DNA of 64,000 bases from NCBI GenBank assembly GCA_964017065.1, contig OZ024787.1, forward strand, positions 5,639,301 to 5,703,300, given 5' to 3'. The notes under the pieces were generated by a model. The model searched no databases, was not told where the DNA came from, and worked only from the letters and a program-made list of their open reading frames with translations. Positions 63,567 to 64,000 of the stretch are shown here, in pieces (within the stretch, counting starts at the first letter, position 1; every line of letters starts with the position of its first letter). The DNA is from Haliclona indistincta. Its lineage: Eukaryota > Porifera > Demospongiae > Haplosclerida > Chalinidae. A program made the position numbers and the translations under genes.

Positions 63567-64000
63567 CAGCTTGCTTCACTGCCTGACTAGAGCCCGATTA
63601 CTTGCTGTTTCTGTTCCAGAGTCTGGGGCGTGGTTACATGCTCTTCCTATTTCCACTCTTGGCCTCAGGATGGACGATTCTACGATTCGAATTGCTGTGG
63701 GTCTGCGGCTTGGTCTGCCTCTATCACAACCACATACTTGTCACCATTGTGGGGCTGATGTAGACAAATTTGCCATCCATCCTCTGTCGTGTAAGATGAG
63801 CGAGGGCAGACATTTTCGACATTCTACTGTCAATTCAATAATCCATCGAGCCTTCACAACTGCAGCAATTCCTGCTCGTCTTGAACCACTCGGCCTTTCT
63901 CGAGCAGATGGCAAGAGACCAGATGGTGTAACAGTTGTGCCCTGGGAACGTGGCAAATGTGTCGTCTGGGATTTTACATGCCCTGACACTCTTGCTCGCT
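63567..64000 (+). CDS. Retroelement zinc knuckle and restriction-like endonuclease, partial
   Basis: An open frame of at least 144 codons runs off the right edge; an in-frame TAA lies just before it, so the 5' part is missing or shifted. It reads RARLLAVSVPESGAWLHALP, then VGLRLGLPLSQPHTCHHCGA, then a C-x2-C-x9-H-x3-C knuckle (CHHC...HPLSC), then SEGRHFRHSTVNSIIHRAF. It ends with KRPDG and, 15 residues later, VVWDFTCPDT. RPD-x(n)-D is the signature of the restriction-like endonuclease of R2-type non-LTR retrotransposons. The frame is intact here, unlike the other copies in the window. Confidence 0.75.

Overview
The window is eukaryotic nuclear DNA: small exons, GT-AG introns, AT-rich introns and many short terminal-inverted-repeat (TIR) elements. 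It carries animal-type genes (DOP1, USP36, MED11, PWP2, a PI3K class IB regulatory subunit, SRCR and CUB proteins). Compact genes with short intergenic gaps, SRCR/CUB proteins and the retroelement types suggest an early-branching animal. A demosponge such as Amphimedon is my best guess; this is inference, not proof.

Layout. 1-5.1 kb is a repeat graveyard: RLE-type non-LTR retroelement pieces, an OTU-protease fragment, a hAT-like MITE and satellites. 5.1-15.3 kb (+) is a DOP1 (dopey) homologue with a 200-N assembly gap. 15.6-17.3 kb (+) is an SRCR membrane receptor. 17.6-26.6 kb (-) is a USP36-type deubiquitinase, head-to-head with MED11 (26.8-29.8 kb, +). 31.7-33.2 kb (-) is a secreted CUB protein. 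33.3-51.3 kb (-) is PWP2, a U3 small-subunit processome protein with 21 exons. 52.5-54.1 kb (+) is an unrecognised 132-residue protein. 55.4-61.3 kb (+) is a PIK3R5/PIK3R6-like protein. 61.4-64 kb is again repeats, ending in an open retroelement fragment that leaves the window.

For SRCR, USP36, MED11, CUB, PWP2, the 132-residue gene and PIK3R5-like I followed splice phase exon by exon. All close in one frame: 452, 967, 116, 327, 912, 132 and 920 residues.

The genes do not form one pathway. USP36 and PWP2 both serve nucleolar ribosome production, and their start regions share an E-box CACGTG plus a CACGCCCAC motif, so co-regulation is plausible. The most unusual DNA is in introns and flanks: a four-layer nested transposon, a 1.8 kb foldback element, hammerhead-ribozyme-like motifs beside a Penelope GIY-YIG fragment, at least six copies of one TA-flanked MITE, and several near-perfect short palindromes.
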